A DNA stretch of 46,944 bases from contig DASWRT010000086.1 of the NCBI GenBank assembly GCA_036403035.1, forward strand, positions 1 through 46,944. The letters run 5' to 3'. The notes beneath the pieces are model-generated. The model had not been told where the DNA came from, ran no database searches, and saw only the letters and a list, made by a program, of their open reading frames with translations. Within the stretch, counting starts at the first letter, position 1, and every line of letters starts with the position of its first letter. The DNA comes from DASWRT01 sp036403035. Lineage in GTDB: Bacteria > Pseudomonadota > Alphaproteobacteria > ATCC43930 > CGMCC-115725. The position numbers and the translations under genes are program-made. Of the stretch, positions 23,298 through 31,914 are shown in pieces.

Positions 23298-24062
23298 GTG
23301 ACGCAGGCCGTCGCCTTCGTCGCCGCGGACACGCCGACGGCACGCGATGCGCTCGCCGATCTGACGGCGCGCTATCCGTCGGCGCCGCCCGAACGGGCCG
23401 ACGTCATCGTCGCGCTCGGCGGCGACGGCTTCATGCTGGAGACGCTGCACCGCTATCTCGACCTCCGCATCCCGATCTTCGGCATGCACCGCGGCACCGT
23501 CGGGTTCCTGATGAACGGGTACAATCCCGATCGGCTGCCGGAGCGCCTCGCCGCGGCACAGCCGGTCCGGCTTTACCCGCTGGAGATGGCGGCGCGCGAC
23601 CACGCCGGCACGCTGCACCGGGCGCTCGCCTTCAACGAGGTGTCGCTGCTGCGCCAGAGCCGGCAGGCGGCAAAGATCCGCATCTCGGTCGACGACGTCG
23701 TCCGTATCGAGGAGCTGAACGGCGACGGCGTGCTGATCGCGACGCCGGTCGGCAGCACGGCCTACAACCTTTCCGCGCACGGTCCGATCATCCCGCTCGG
23801 CGTTCAGATCCTGGCGCTGACGCCGATCACGCCGTTCCGGCCGCGGCGCTGGCGCGGCGCGTTGCTGCCCTGCTCCGCCCATGTCGTGTTCGAGATCCTC
23901 GAATCGGAAAAGCGCAGCGTCAGCGCCACCGCCGATTTCACCGAGGTGCGCGACGTGGTGCGCGTCGATGTCCGTGAGATCCGAACCATCTCCTGCACGC
24001 TGCTGTTCGACCCGGAGCACAACCTCGAGGAGCGCGTGCTGAAGGAGCAGTTCTCCGCCTGA
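23298..24062 (+). CDS. nadK: NAD kinase
   Basis: 254-residue enzyme that phosphorylates NAD to NADP. It has the diagnostic GGDG at residues 41-44 (VALGGDGFMLETLH), FGMHRGTVGFLMN, NEVSLLR, and the ATPVGSTAYNLSAHGPI segment that binds substrate. GTG 23298 lies one base after the moaA stop. Cytoplasmic. The short form (about 250 residues) is usual for alphaproteobacteria. Confidence 0.95.
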   Translation: MTQAVAFVAADTPTARDALADLTARYPSAPPERADVIVALGGDGFMLETLHRYLDLRIPIFGMHRGTVGFLMNGYNPDRLPERLAAAQPVRLYPLEMAARDHAGTLHRALAFNEVSLLRQSRQAAKIRISVDDVVRIEELNGDGVLIATPVGSTAYNLSAHGPIIPLGVQILALTPITPFRPRRWRGALLPCSAHVVFEILESEKRSVSATADFTEVRDVVRVDVREIRTISCTLLFDPEHNLEERVLKEQFSA

Positions 24063-24086
24063 GAGGCTATCCCGTCAGGCTCTCAG
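24059..24086 (+). terminator. Hairpin at the nadK stop codon
   Basis: CTGAGAG/CTCTCAG, a 7-bp perfect stem with a 14-nt loop that includes the nadK stop codon. No T-run follows. It may be a weak attenuator between nadK and the next gene, which starts 39 bp later. Confidence 0.3.
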
Positions 24087-24124
24087 CACTCCAGAGCAAG
24101 GATCGGCGAACGGACGCGGATGGC

Positions 24125-24598
24125 ATGAGCTACGTCGAGAGCATCCTCCAGCCGGGCGAGAGGGTCGTCTACCGTACCGGACCGCACTGGTACGTCTACC
24201 TGCCAGCCGCGGGCCTAGCCGTCTTGGCGGTCATCGCGATCGTTGCGGCGCAGCAAGCGTCGTCGCGCGGCAACGCCTACCTGCCGCTGATCCTGTTCAT
24301 CGTCGGGGCGGTGCTCGCGGTCTTCGCGCTGGGCTGGTGGCTGCGCGCCTTCCTCAGGCGATGGAGCACGGAGCTGGTCGCGACCAACCGGCGCATCGTC
24401 TACAAGACCGGCCTGCTCAGCCGGCACACCGCCGAGATGAGCCTGGACAAGGTCGAGAGCATCGACGTCGACCAGTCGATGCCGGGCCGGCTGCTCGACT
24501 ACGGCACGGTCACGGTGCGCGGCACCGGCGGCGGGATCGAGCCGCTGCCGGACATCGCCGGGCCGATCGCGTTCCGGAACCACGTGACCGCGGTCTAA
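24125..24598 (+). CDS. PH-domain (bPH2/YdbS-like) membrane protein
   Basis: 157 residues. It starts with a short ESILQPGERVVYRTGPHWYVY segment, has two membrane helices (about 25-45 and 54-72), then a bacterial PH domain: ELVATNRRIVYKTGLLSRHTAEMSLDKVESIDVDQSMPGRLLDYGTV as successive strands, with the usual TNRR and LL.Y.TV.V.GTGG. Family function is unknown. Spaced 62 bp from nadK, same strand. Confidence 0.85.
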   Translation: MSYVESILQPGERVVYRTGPHWYVYLPAAGLAVLAVIAIVAAQQASSRGNAYLPLILFIVGAVLAVFALGWWLRAFLRRWSTELVATNRRIVYKTGLLSRHTAEMSLDKVESIDVDQSMPGRLLDYGTVTVRGTGGGIEPLPDIAGPIAFRNHVTAV

Positions 24599-24686
24599 GG
24601 AACTCCCTCTTCCCGCAAAATGACGCCAACGGCCATACGCGTGATTCACCAGCCCGCGCATGTGGCCACGGCCCCTGAGTAGAACC

Positions 24687-24914
24687 TGAATCGGAGATCG
24701 GGGGGATAGTTAGGAATCGGGGGGATGGGAGAAAGAAACGCCTCAACGTGAAGGGCGAAGGCGGAGGACGCGGCGTCCGAAGTTCCCGCGCGCCGCAGGC
24801 GCGCAATAAATCCTTTGCGCCCGTCGCGGCCACTTTGCGTCCTTCGCGTTAGAGTGTGAGAGTTCCTTTTTCTCTAATTTCCCGATCCCCAATCATCGCC
24901 CGATCTCAGATTCA
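24687..24914. repeat. Intergenic palindromic repeat, copy 2
   Basis: The 345-bp space 24599-24943 holds a large imperfect inverted repeat. The outer arms are TGAATCGGAGATCGGG (24687-24702) and the complement of TGAATCTGAGATCGGG (24899-24914), with 15 of 16 positions matching. The centre has CTTTGCG/CTTCGCG units (24812-24848) and the GC palindrome whose 16-nt core 24790-24805 equals the complement of 5933-5948. No gene is visible in this space. It belongs to the same family as the element near 5.9 kb. Confidence 0.75.
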
Positions 24915-24943
24915 CATTCTTCTGGGAAGAAGAGTTCTCCCTC

Positions 24944-25807
24944 CTATTCCCGCACCTGCTTCGGGTCGGCGAAGCCGGCGAGGGCTTCAATCAGGTGCGT
25001 GATGTCGGCCTTGAGGCGGTCGAGGCCGGCGGTCTTCACCAGCGTCTTCTCGTCCATGTAAAGGGCGCGGTTGACCTCGATCTGAAGGCTGTGGCGTCCC
25101 TCCGCGGGGCGGCCGTGGCGGCGGACCAGCTCGACGCCCTTGTACGGATCGTTGACCTTGAGCGAGTAGCCGCGGCCGCGCAGCACGCGACCGACGAAAT
25201 CGGTCAGCGCAGGGTCGCAGGTCGTGCCGTCGCGGTCGCCGAGCACGAAGTCGGCACGGCAGGCGCCGGGGTCGGTCGACATCGCGTTGCCCTCGGACGG
25301 CATCGAGTGGCAATCGACATGCCACACGGCGCCGAACTTCCGGTGCAGCCGGTCGCAGGCGGCCTGGAGCGCGGCATGGTACGGCTCGTAGCAGCGCGCG
25401 ATCCGCGCCTGCACCTCGGCGACGCTCAGCTTGCGGTCGTAAACAGGCATCCCCGGCTTGGCGAGGCGCCGAACAAGTCCCAGGCCGAGCCGCGTCTTCT
25501 CGCCGGGACTCAGCGGTCCCGGCCACGGGCCGTCGAGCAGGTCGGGATCGATGTCGGCGACATCGCGGTTGACGTCGAGATAGCTGCGCGGGAAGAGCGC
25601 GGCGAGCAGCGTCGCACCGTGCGCCGGCGCCGCGCCGTACAGCTCCTCGACATAAGTGTCCTCGGCGGTGCGGAGCACCTCGAAGGGACAGGCGAAGCGG
25701 AAATCCTCGGGGTAGATCGTCCCGCTGTGCGGCGAGTCGAAGACGAGCGGGACTTCCGCCGCCTCGGCGTTGCTGTGGAAGAGGATGCCGGGGATGGTCT
25801 CGGTCAT
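24944..25807 (-). CDS. N-formylglutamate amidohydrolase family protein
   Basis: 287-residue metal-dependent hydrolase of the HutG/DUF-FGase family, which removes formyl from N-formylglutamate in histidine catabolism; family members act on related N-acyl substrates. Motifs: LVFDSPHSGTIYPEDF near residue 23, SYLDVNRDVADIDP, VWHVDCHSMPSEGN and the C-terminal LQIEVNRALYMDE. No other hut genes are near, and the neighbours also cleave N-acyl amino acids, so the substrate may differ. ATG 25807. It is divergent from the ArgE-like gene with a 295-bp spacer in which nothing is recognised. Confidence 0.9.
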   Translation of the reverse strand: MTETIPGILFHSNAEAAEVPLVFDSPHSGTIYPEDFRFACPFEVLRTAEDTYVEELYGAAPAHGATLLAALFPRSYLDVNRDVADIDPDLLDGPWPGPLSPGEKTRLGLGLVRRLAKPGMPVYDRKLSVAEVQARIARCYEPYHAALQAACDRLHRKFGAVWHVDCHSMPSEGNAMSTDPGACRADFVLGDRDGTTCDPALTDFVGRVLRGRGYSLKVNDPYKGVELVRRHGRPAEGRHSLQIEVNRALYMDEKTLVKTAGLDRLKADITHLIEALAGFADPKQVRE

Positions 25808-26102
25808 GGCGCGGTCAGCCGACGTATCGTTGAGATGGTGGGCGGAGTCTTGGCCGGGGCGACCTGGCGGAGCGCGGGCGCCGCCTCGCGGCATAGCGTG
25901 CCGGCGGCGCGGATGGAAGGGGCAGTCCGGCCGCAGGCGACGGGTCGAGCGGCGACGGGAGCCGGCCGGATCGGCTGGGATGCTCGAAAGCCGGTCTGGT
26001 GCCATCGCCAGCCGGCTCATATCTTGCTGACAGATGAATGCGGAACGGCGCCCCGAAGGACCGGCGTGCCGCCGTTCCCCGTCGAACCGGAGAGGTGCCG
26101 CC

Positions 26103-27275
26103 TTGGCGACCGCAATCCCGCACGACAGCCTTGCAATGCTGCGGCAACTCGTTTCCTTCGATACGACGAGCCGCGGCTCGAACCTCGCGCTGATCGAGTT
26201 CGTCCGCGACTACCTCGACGGCCACGGCATCGCCAGCGAACTCGTCTACGACGCCGCCGGGCGCAAAGCCAACCTGTTCGCGACGATCGGGCCGCCCGAT
26301 ATCGGCGGGATCGTGCTGTCCGGCCATACCGACGTCGTACCCGTCGACGGGCAGGATTGGCGCAGCGACCCGTTCACTCTCGTCGAACGCGACGGCAAGG
26401 CATATGGCCGCGGCGCCGCCGACATGAAGAGCTTCCTCGCCGCGGCGCTGGCGCTGGTGCCGGAATTCAAGGCGCGCACCCTGCGGATGCCGATCCACCT
26501 CGCCTTCTCCTACGACGAGGAGGTCGGGTGCATCGGCGTGCGCGGCCTGCTCGCCGAGCTGGCGCGACGCGAGGTCAAGCCGCGCGCCTGCATCGTCGGC
26601 GAGCCGACCGAGATGCGCCCCGTCACCGGCCACAAGGGCAAGAAGAGCATGCGCTGCGCGGTGCACGGCTTCGCCTGCCATTCGGCGCTGGCGCACGAAG
26701 GCGTCAACGCGGTCGAGGCGGCGGCCGAGGTCGTCGCCTACATCAAGGGGATGGCGCGACGGAAGCGCGAGCATGGCCCGTTCGACGACGGCTTCGTGCC
26801 GCCCTACACGACGGTCCACACCGGCGTCATCAAGGGCGGCACGGCGCTCAACATCGTGCCGCAGGAATGCAGCTTCGACTTCGAGTTCCGCTACGTTCCC
26901 GGCGACGATCCGGAAGCGCTGTTCGAGGAGATCGCGCGCTTCGCGGAAGAGCATGTGCTGCCGGAGATGCGGGCGGTGCGGCCGGAGACCGGCTTCGGCT
27001 TCACGGAGATCGCGGCCTTTCCGGGGCTGGACACCCGCGACGACGCCGAGGTGACGCAGCTCGTGCTGGCGCTGACCGGCGCCAACGCGACCGGCAAGGT
27101 CAGCTTCGGCACCGAGGGGGGCCTGTTCCATCAGGCCGGAATCCCGGCGGTGATCTGCGGCCCCGGCTCGATCGAGCAGGCGCACAAGCCGGACGAGTTC
27201 ATCGCGGTCGAGCAGATCGCGCAGTGCGAGACCTTCCTGCGGCGGCTTGCCGACCGGACCGCCGCCGGTGCGTGA
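26103..27275 (+). CDS. argE: Acetylornithine deacetylase (ArgE-type, M20 family)
   Basis: 390-residue M20 metallopeptidase, probably cleaving N-acetylornithine to ornithine. Zn ligands are visible: LSGHTDVVPVDG (His, Asp), YGRGAADMK (Asp), the catalytic DEEVG, IVGEPTEM, and a C-terminal His in GGLFHQAGIP. The lid domain begins near residue 180. TTG 26103 was chosen because GGAGAGG lies 7 nt upstream and the sequence matches the family from there; ATG 26034 would add 23 unconserved residues and lacks a ribosome site. The next gene overlaps its 3' end. ArgE is typical of linear arginine synthesis; a general N-acyl amino acid deacylase is possible. Confidence 0.9.
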   Translation: MATAIPHDSLAMLRQLVSFDTTSRGSNLALIEFVRDYLDGHGIASELVYDAAGRKANLFATIGPPDIGGIVLSGHTDVVPVDGQDWRSDPFTLVERDGKAYGRGAADMKSFLAAALALVPEFKARTLRMPIHLAFSYDEEVGCIGVRGLLAELARREVKPRACIVGEPTEMRPVTGHKGKKSMRCAVHGFACHSALAHEGVNAVEAAAEVVAYIKGMARRKREHGPFDDGFVPPYTTVHTGVIKGGTALNIVPQECSFDFEFRYVPGDDPEALFEEIARFAEEHVLPEMRAVRPETGFGFTEIAAFPGLDTRDDAEVTQLVLALTGANATGKVSFGTEGGLFHQAGIPAVICGPGSIEQAHKPDEFIAVEQIAQCETFLRRLADRTAAGA

Positions 27276-27900
27276 TGCCGCGCTGTCCGCAGCGCCGCCA
27301 TTGGCCGTCGTCTTCGACCTGGGCGGCGTGCTCGTCGACTGGAACCCGCGATACCTCTACCGCAAGATCTTCGAGGATGCGGCGGCGATGGAGCGGTTCC
27401 TCGGCGAGATCTGCACGCCGGAATGGAACGACGAGCAGGATGCCGGCCGCCCTTTCGCCGAGGCGGTCGCGATGCTCCAGGCCCGCCACCCCGACGAGGC
27501 GGAGCGGATCGCCGCCTACGATCTGCGCTGGGAGGAGATGATCCGCGGACCCGTCGCGGAGACGGTCGAGCTGCTGGAGGAACTGCACCGGCGCGACACG
27601 CCGCTTTACGCGCTCTCCAACTGGTCGGCGGAGAAGTTCCCGGTCGCCCGGCGCCGCTTCGCCTTCCTCGACCGCTTCCGCGATATCGTCGTCTCCGGCG
27701 AGGTCGGGCTGAAGAAGCCGGACCCGCGGATCTTCCGACTGGCAGCGGAGCGGTTCGGCATCGCGCCGCGGGACGCCGTTTTCATAGACGACGCTCCGGC
27801 CAACGTCGCGGCGGCGGCCTCCCTCGGTTTCCACGCGATCCGCTTCACCGGCGCAGGACCGCTGGGCGAGGAGTTGCGGACGCTGCGGCTCCTCGACTGA
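27268..27900 (+). CDS. HAD-family hydrolase (YihX-like phosphatase)
   Basis: 210-residue haloacid-dehalogenase-fold phosphatase. Motif I is VFDLGGVLVDWNP with the nucleophile Asp; motif II ALSNWS; motif III Lys in GLKKPDPRIF; motif IV FIDDAPANV. The helical cap between motifs I and II fits subclass IA. The opening resembles YihX/glucose-1-phosphatase-like proteins, but substrate assignment is not secure. GTG 27268 overlaps the argE stop by 8 bp, suggesting coupling. Cytoplasmic. Confidence 0.88.
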   Translation: MRDAALSAAPPLAVVFDLGGVLVDWNPRYLYRKIFEDAAAMERFLGEICTPEWNDEQDAGRPFAEAVAMLQARHPDEAERIAAYDLRWEEMIRGPVAETVELLEELHRRDTPLYALSNWSAEKFPVARRRFAFLDRFRDIVVSGEVGLKKPDPRIFRLAAERFGIAPRDAVFIDDAPANVAAAASLGFHAIRFTGAGPLGEELRTLRLLD

Positions 27901-27988
27901 GCACGTACGCGGCTAGCGGCTATTTGCCTTTGTTGCGGACCTACTACGTTCTAGAAAAGCACATTGCCCGCATCGGAAAGCTGACTTC

Positions 27989-28942
27989 GTGGCCCAGGAC
28001 ACCTATCCCGTCAAGCTGACAGCGCCGGACATCGAGCCGTACCGCGCCGGCAACACGGGCATCGACTACGTCACGACCTGGGACAGCGGCCGGCCGGGAC
28101 CGCACGCGATGGTGAATGCGGTGACCCACGGCAACGAGCTGTGCGGGGCGATCGCCGTCGACCTGCTGTTGCGCGAGGGTATCCGGCCGCACCGCGGCCG
28201 CCTGACGCTCGGCTTCGCCAACGTCGCGGCGTACCGCGCCTTCGACCCTCGCACGCCCACCGCCTCGCGCTTCATCGACGAGGACTTCAACCGCGTCTGG
28301 GACGAGGCGACGCTCGACGGGCCGCGCCAAAGCACCGAGCTTGCGCGCGCCCGGCAGATGCGGCCGCTGATCGACACGGTCGACTACCTGCTCGACATCC
28401 ATTCGATGCAGCACGCGACCGAGCCGCTGATGATGGCGGGACTGCTCGACAAGTCGGTGGATCTGGCGCGCCGGGTCGGCGTGCCGGCGACGATCGTCCG
28501 CGATGCCGGCCACGCGTCCGGCCGGCGGGTGCGCGACTATGGCGGGTTCGGGGATGCCGGATCGCCCAAGGCGGCGCTCCTCGCCGAATGCGGACAACAC
28601 TGGGAGCAGCGCGCCGCCGACCTCGCGATCGAAACGGCATTCCGGTTCCTCGCCGCGCTCGGCATGATCGAGGCAGCCACCGCCGCGCGCTACGGCGCGG
28701 CGGGTCCATCGCCGCAGCAGCGCGTGATCCGCGTCACCGACGCCGTCACGATCGCCAGCGACCGGTTCGAGTTCGTCCGCGACTTCAAGGGCATGGAAGT
28801 ACTGCCGCAGGCCGGCACGCTGCTTGGCCGCGACGGCGATCACGAAGTCCGTACGCCGTACGATGACTGTGTGCTGATCATGCCGTCGCCGCGGCTCTCG
28901 CGCGGCCAGACCGCCGTCCGCCTCGGCCGCTACGAGGCGTGA
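27989..28942 (+). CDS. Succinylglutamate desuccinylase/aspartoacylase family protein
   Basis: 317-residue M14-type zinc hydrolase. Zn ligands: NAVTHGNELCGAIA (His, Glu) and LLDIHSMQ (His). It also has the usual FNRVW before the second ligand and an active-site Glu in ALLAECGQHWE. AstE/aspartoacylase enzymes remove succinyl or acetyl groups from N-acylated amino acids. It is the third gene of a plus-strand run of such enzymes (after argE and the HAD gene, 88-bp gap). It converges on the RpfC-like kinase gene with a 16-bp gap. Start GTG 27989 is weakly supported. Confidence 0.87.
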   Translation: MAQDTYPVKLTAPDIEPYRAGNTGIDYVTTWDSGRPGPHAMVNAVTHGNELCGAIAVDLLLREGIRPHRGRLTLGFANVAAYRAFDPRTPTASRFIDEDFNRVWDEATLDGPRQSTELARARQMRPLIDTVDYLLDIHSMQHATEPLMMAGLLDKSVDLARRVGVPATIVRDAGHASGRRVRDYGGFGDAGSPKAALLAECGQHWEQRAADLAIETAFRFLAALGMIEAATAARYGAAGPSPQQRVIRVTDAVTIASDRFEFVRDFKGMEVLPQAGTLLGRDGDHEVRTPYDDCVLIMPSPRLSRGQTAVRLGRYEA

Positions 28943-28958
28943 CGGAGGCAGCGGAAGG

Positions 28959-31823
28959 TCAGTCGCTCCCCGTCTCCCGCAGCTTCTGATCGAGCGCACT
29001 TTCCAGACGGGCGAACTCGCCGTAGAGACGGTCGATCAGCTCGTCCGCCTGACCGCGCAGATCCCGCGCGGTCAGGTTGTTCATCGTGGTCAGCGCCTGA
29101 CAGAAACGCGCGCCGCCGACGTTGGCGGCGCTGCTGCGCAGGGAATGCGTGTGCTCGCGGAAGGCGCGGACGTCGCCGGCGGCGGCAGCGCGCTTCGTCA
29201 GATCGAGGATATGGCGCGCATCCTTGCGGAACGTCTCGATCACGTCGGTGAAGAAGTCGCTGCCGGCGCCGAGGGCCCGTAACGCCTCGATCGCCGCATC
29301 GTCGATCACGCCGGGCGCCGCCGCCGCGCCGCCGGGGGAGGCGGCCGGAGCCGGAGTCCCGCCGGCCGCATCCGGCGCGAATTTCGGGTGGGACGAGATC
29401 GGCGTCACCACGGCCGGAGCCGCAGGCGATTGCGACGCCGATGCGCCCGCGCCGCCGCCGACCGACTTCAGCGTGAGGTCGAGCATCGCCAGCAGCTCGC
29501 CCGGCTCGACCGGCTTCGCCAGCAGGGCGTCCATGCCGGCCTCGCGACACAGACGCTCGGTCTCGGCGTTCGCAGTCGCGGCAAGGCCGACGATCGGCAG
29601 GCGTGGCCCCTCGCCGTGCGACAGGCGATAGAGGCGCGTCACGTCGAGCGCGTTCAGGCCTGGCAGGCCGACATCGATCAGCACGAGGTCGGCGGAAGCG
29701 GCGTCGAGCACCCGCAGGACCTCCTCGCCGCTCTCGACCATGTCGACCTCGTGCCCGGCGGCATCCAGGATGCGCTGCACGATACGGCGATGCTGCCCGT
29801 TGCTCTCGGCGAGAAGCACGCGCAGCGTCCGTAGTCCGCCGCCAGCGGCGGCCCCGGTCCATCCGGCGCCGGAGCCGCCCTCCCCCGACTGCGGCATTGT
29901 CGGGAAGATGCGGAAGGCGTTGGCGAGGATGGCGTCGTCGAACGGCCACGCGACGACGGCGGCGACGAGATTGTCCGCGAGGCCGAGCACCGGTTCGCGC
30001 CATGCCGGATCGGCAACGAACAGAACCGGCGGCGGCGCGGCAATCATCTGCGTCAGCTGGTGCGCGAAACTCAGCGCACCGAGGGCGTCGCGCCGGCCGT
30101 CGAGCACGATCGCCGCCGGCATCGGCTCAGCGCCGGAATCGAGCCGGCGCAACGCTTCCTCGGGCCGGTCGATCCAGCGCGCCGCCGCATGCCACGCGCG
30201 CAGCCGCGGCTCCAGCACGGTCGGCAGCGTCCGGTCATCCGAGACGATCAGGACGAGGCGGTCGCGCAGGTCGGGCTCGCGGCCGTTCGCCGCCGGGTCG
30301 ACATCGACCGGGATGGTGACGATGTAGGCGGCGCCCTTGTCGGAATCGGCGCATTCGATCGCGATCTCGCCGCCGAGGAGAGTCGCGAGTTGCTTGACGA
30401 TCGCGAGACCGAGACCGGTGCCGCCGCGGCGGCGGGTCATCGAGATGTCGGCCTGGACGAACAGGTCGAAGAGCTTGGCCAGCGCACCGCTGGTCAGCCC
30501 CTCGGCGCGGTGCCGGACGGTGATGCGGAGACCGATCCGGCCGCCGCTGCCGACGGCGGCGGCGGCGCCGTCGAGCGGGACGCCGTCGAGCGCGATCGAG
30601 ACGCGCCCATGGTCGCTGAGCTTGATCGCGTTGCCGAGCAGATTGGTCAGGATCTGCCGCATCTGCTGCGGCCAGCCGCGCAGCACCGGCGGCATCCCCG
30701 GATCGATGCGCAGCGTCAGGCGCAGGCCCTTCGCCGTCGCCTCGGGCCGCAGCATCGCGACCGCGGCGTGCGCCAGCTCATAGAGCTGGAAGATCTCGGG
30801 GTCGGCGCGCAGACGGGCCGATTCGACTTCTGCCAGCGTCTCGATGTCGGCGGCGAGGTCGAGCAGCGAGCGCGCCGCGAGCTGCGTGGCCGAGAGCAAG
30901 TCGCGCTGCTCCGGCTCCAGCGGGCTGTTTCCGAGCAGTCCGCCGAGGCCGATCACCGTATTGAGCGGCGCCCGCAGCTCGTGGCCGAGCACCGCGAGAA
31001 GCCGGACCTTCGAAGCCTCGGCGCGCTCCACATCGGCTTCCGCCGCCGCGACGCGGCGCACCATCCGGATCGCGACGACAGGCAGGAGCAGCAGCGCCGC
31101 GGCGAGGCCGGCGGAAAGCGGAAGCTGCGCGAGCCAGAACGGCGTGCTCGCGACGACGGCGGCGAACCCCGCCGCGGCGAGCGCCGCCGCAACGGCGGGC
31201 GTCCAGCCGCTTGCGGCGACGCCGTAGCCGCAGGCAATCAGCATGTAGAGCGCGTACCAGGGCGTCGCGACCGCGCCGCCCAGATGCATAAAGATCGAGA
31301 GCAGCCCGACCTCGCACGCCAACGCGGCATTGCGGCGGAATGCGGACGCCTCGGGCCGCAGCATCAGGTGGGCGAGGAACAGCCAAGCCACGACGGCGGC
31401 GATGCCCGCGACCGCGACCGCGCCGGCGAGCGGGCTCCGCGGCGGCGCCCCTGCTCCGCCGGCAGCGATCGCGACATAGGCGAAGGCGACGGAGGCGGCA
31501 GCGACGCGGAGCACGGCATGCACCGCCTCGCCGCGGCGGCTGCGCGCGAAGGCCGCGGCGAGATTCGGCAGCCCGCGCAGGCTGGTGATGAAGGCGGCGG
31601 CAAGCGGTGAGAGGAGGAGGGCCGGCAGGGCGACATTCGCAACGGCGGCGAGGTCGCTGCCATCGGCCGTTGCAAGACGCAGCAGCAGCGCCGATACGAC
31701 GGCGATCGTGCCGCATCCGGCCAGCAAAGCCGCCGGCAGAAGCGGCCAGCGCCCGGCCTCAGCCGCCGCGTGTTCCGCGTCCCGCCGCCCGTCGACGATA
31801 ATCAACCGGTCCGTCATAGACAT
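28959..31823 (-). CDS. RpfC-like hybrid histidine kinase
   Basis: 954 residues. The N third is membrane-embedded and contains the RpfC-type signature ...FRRNAALACEVGLLSIFMHL then GG...PWYALYMLIACGYG. HisKA follows (VLGHELRAPLNTVIG), then HATPase (NLLGNAIKLSD, GGTGLGLAIVKQL), a degenerate receiver without the full acidic set (LIVSDDRTLPTV), a second receiver with phospho-Asp in LIDVGLPGLN (E replacing one of the acidic pair), and a C-terminal Hpt domain with the His in REHTHSLRSSAANVGG. In Xanthomonas RpfC senses the fatty-acid signal DSF made by RpfF. No rpfF is here, so the ligand is unknown. ATG 31823 or 31817. It lies 91 bp downstream of a kinase with an RpfG-like receiver. Confidence 0.9.
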   Translation of the reverse strand: MSMTDRLIIVDGRRDAEHAAAEAGRWPLLPAALLAGCGTIAVVSALLLRLATADGSDLAAVANVALPALLLSPLAAAFITSLRGLPNLAAAFARSRRGEAVHAVLRVAAASVAFAYVAIAAGGAGAPPRSPLAGAVAVAGIAAVVAWLFLAHLMLRPEASAFRRNAALACEVGLLSIFMHLGGAVATPWYALYMLIACGYGVAASGWTPAVAAALAAAGFAAVVASTPFWLAQLPLSAGLAAALLLLPVVAIRMVRRVAAAEADVERAEASKVRLLAVLGHELRAPLNTVIGLGGLLGNSPLEPEQRDLLSATQLAARSLLDLAADIETLAEVESARLRADPEIFQLYELAHAAVAMLRPEATAKGLRLTLRIDPGMPPVLRGWPQQMRQILTNLLGNAIKLSDHGRVSIALDGVPLDGAAAAVGSGGRIGLRITVRHRAEGLTSGALAKLFDLFVQADISMTRRRGGTGLGLAIVKQLATLLGGEIAIECADSDKGAAYIVTIPVDVDPAANGREPDLRDRLVLIVSDDRTLPTVLEPRLRAWHAAARWIDRPEEALRRLDSGAEPMPAAIVLDGRRDALGALSFAHQLTQMIAAPPPVLFVADPAWREPVLGLADNLVAAVVAWPFDDAILANAFRIFPTMPQSGEGGSGAGWTGAAAGGGLRTLRVLLAESNGQHRRIVQRILDAAGHEVDMVESGEEVLRVLDAASADLVLIDVGLPGLNALDVTRLYRLSHGEGPRLPIVGLAATANAETERLCREAGMDALLAKPVEPGELLAMLDLTLKSVGGGAGASASQSPAAPAVVTPISSHPKFAPDAAGGTPAPAASPGGAAAAPGVIDDAAIEALRALGAGSDFFTDVIETFRKDARHILDLTKRAAAAGDVRAFREHTHSLRSSAANVGGARFCQALTTMNNLTARDLRGQADELIDRLYGEFARLESALDQKLRETGSD

Positions 31824-31914
31824 AAGACGGAAATGTGCTGCGGCCTCTCGACGTGCATGCGGTCCGGTAGTGATACAGTAATTCTGATTAACTAAGGGAT
31901 ACTTCAATCCGGCG

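Noticed and set aside
24995..27541. 848-codon plus-strand frame across the N-formylglutamate amidohydrolase and argE
   Set aside because: It crosses a gene on the opposite strand and a second frame of argE; no family features.
30060..31610. 516-codon plus-strand frame opposite the RpfC-like gene
   Set aside because: Arg/Gln/Asp-rich shadow translation with no motif.
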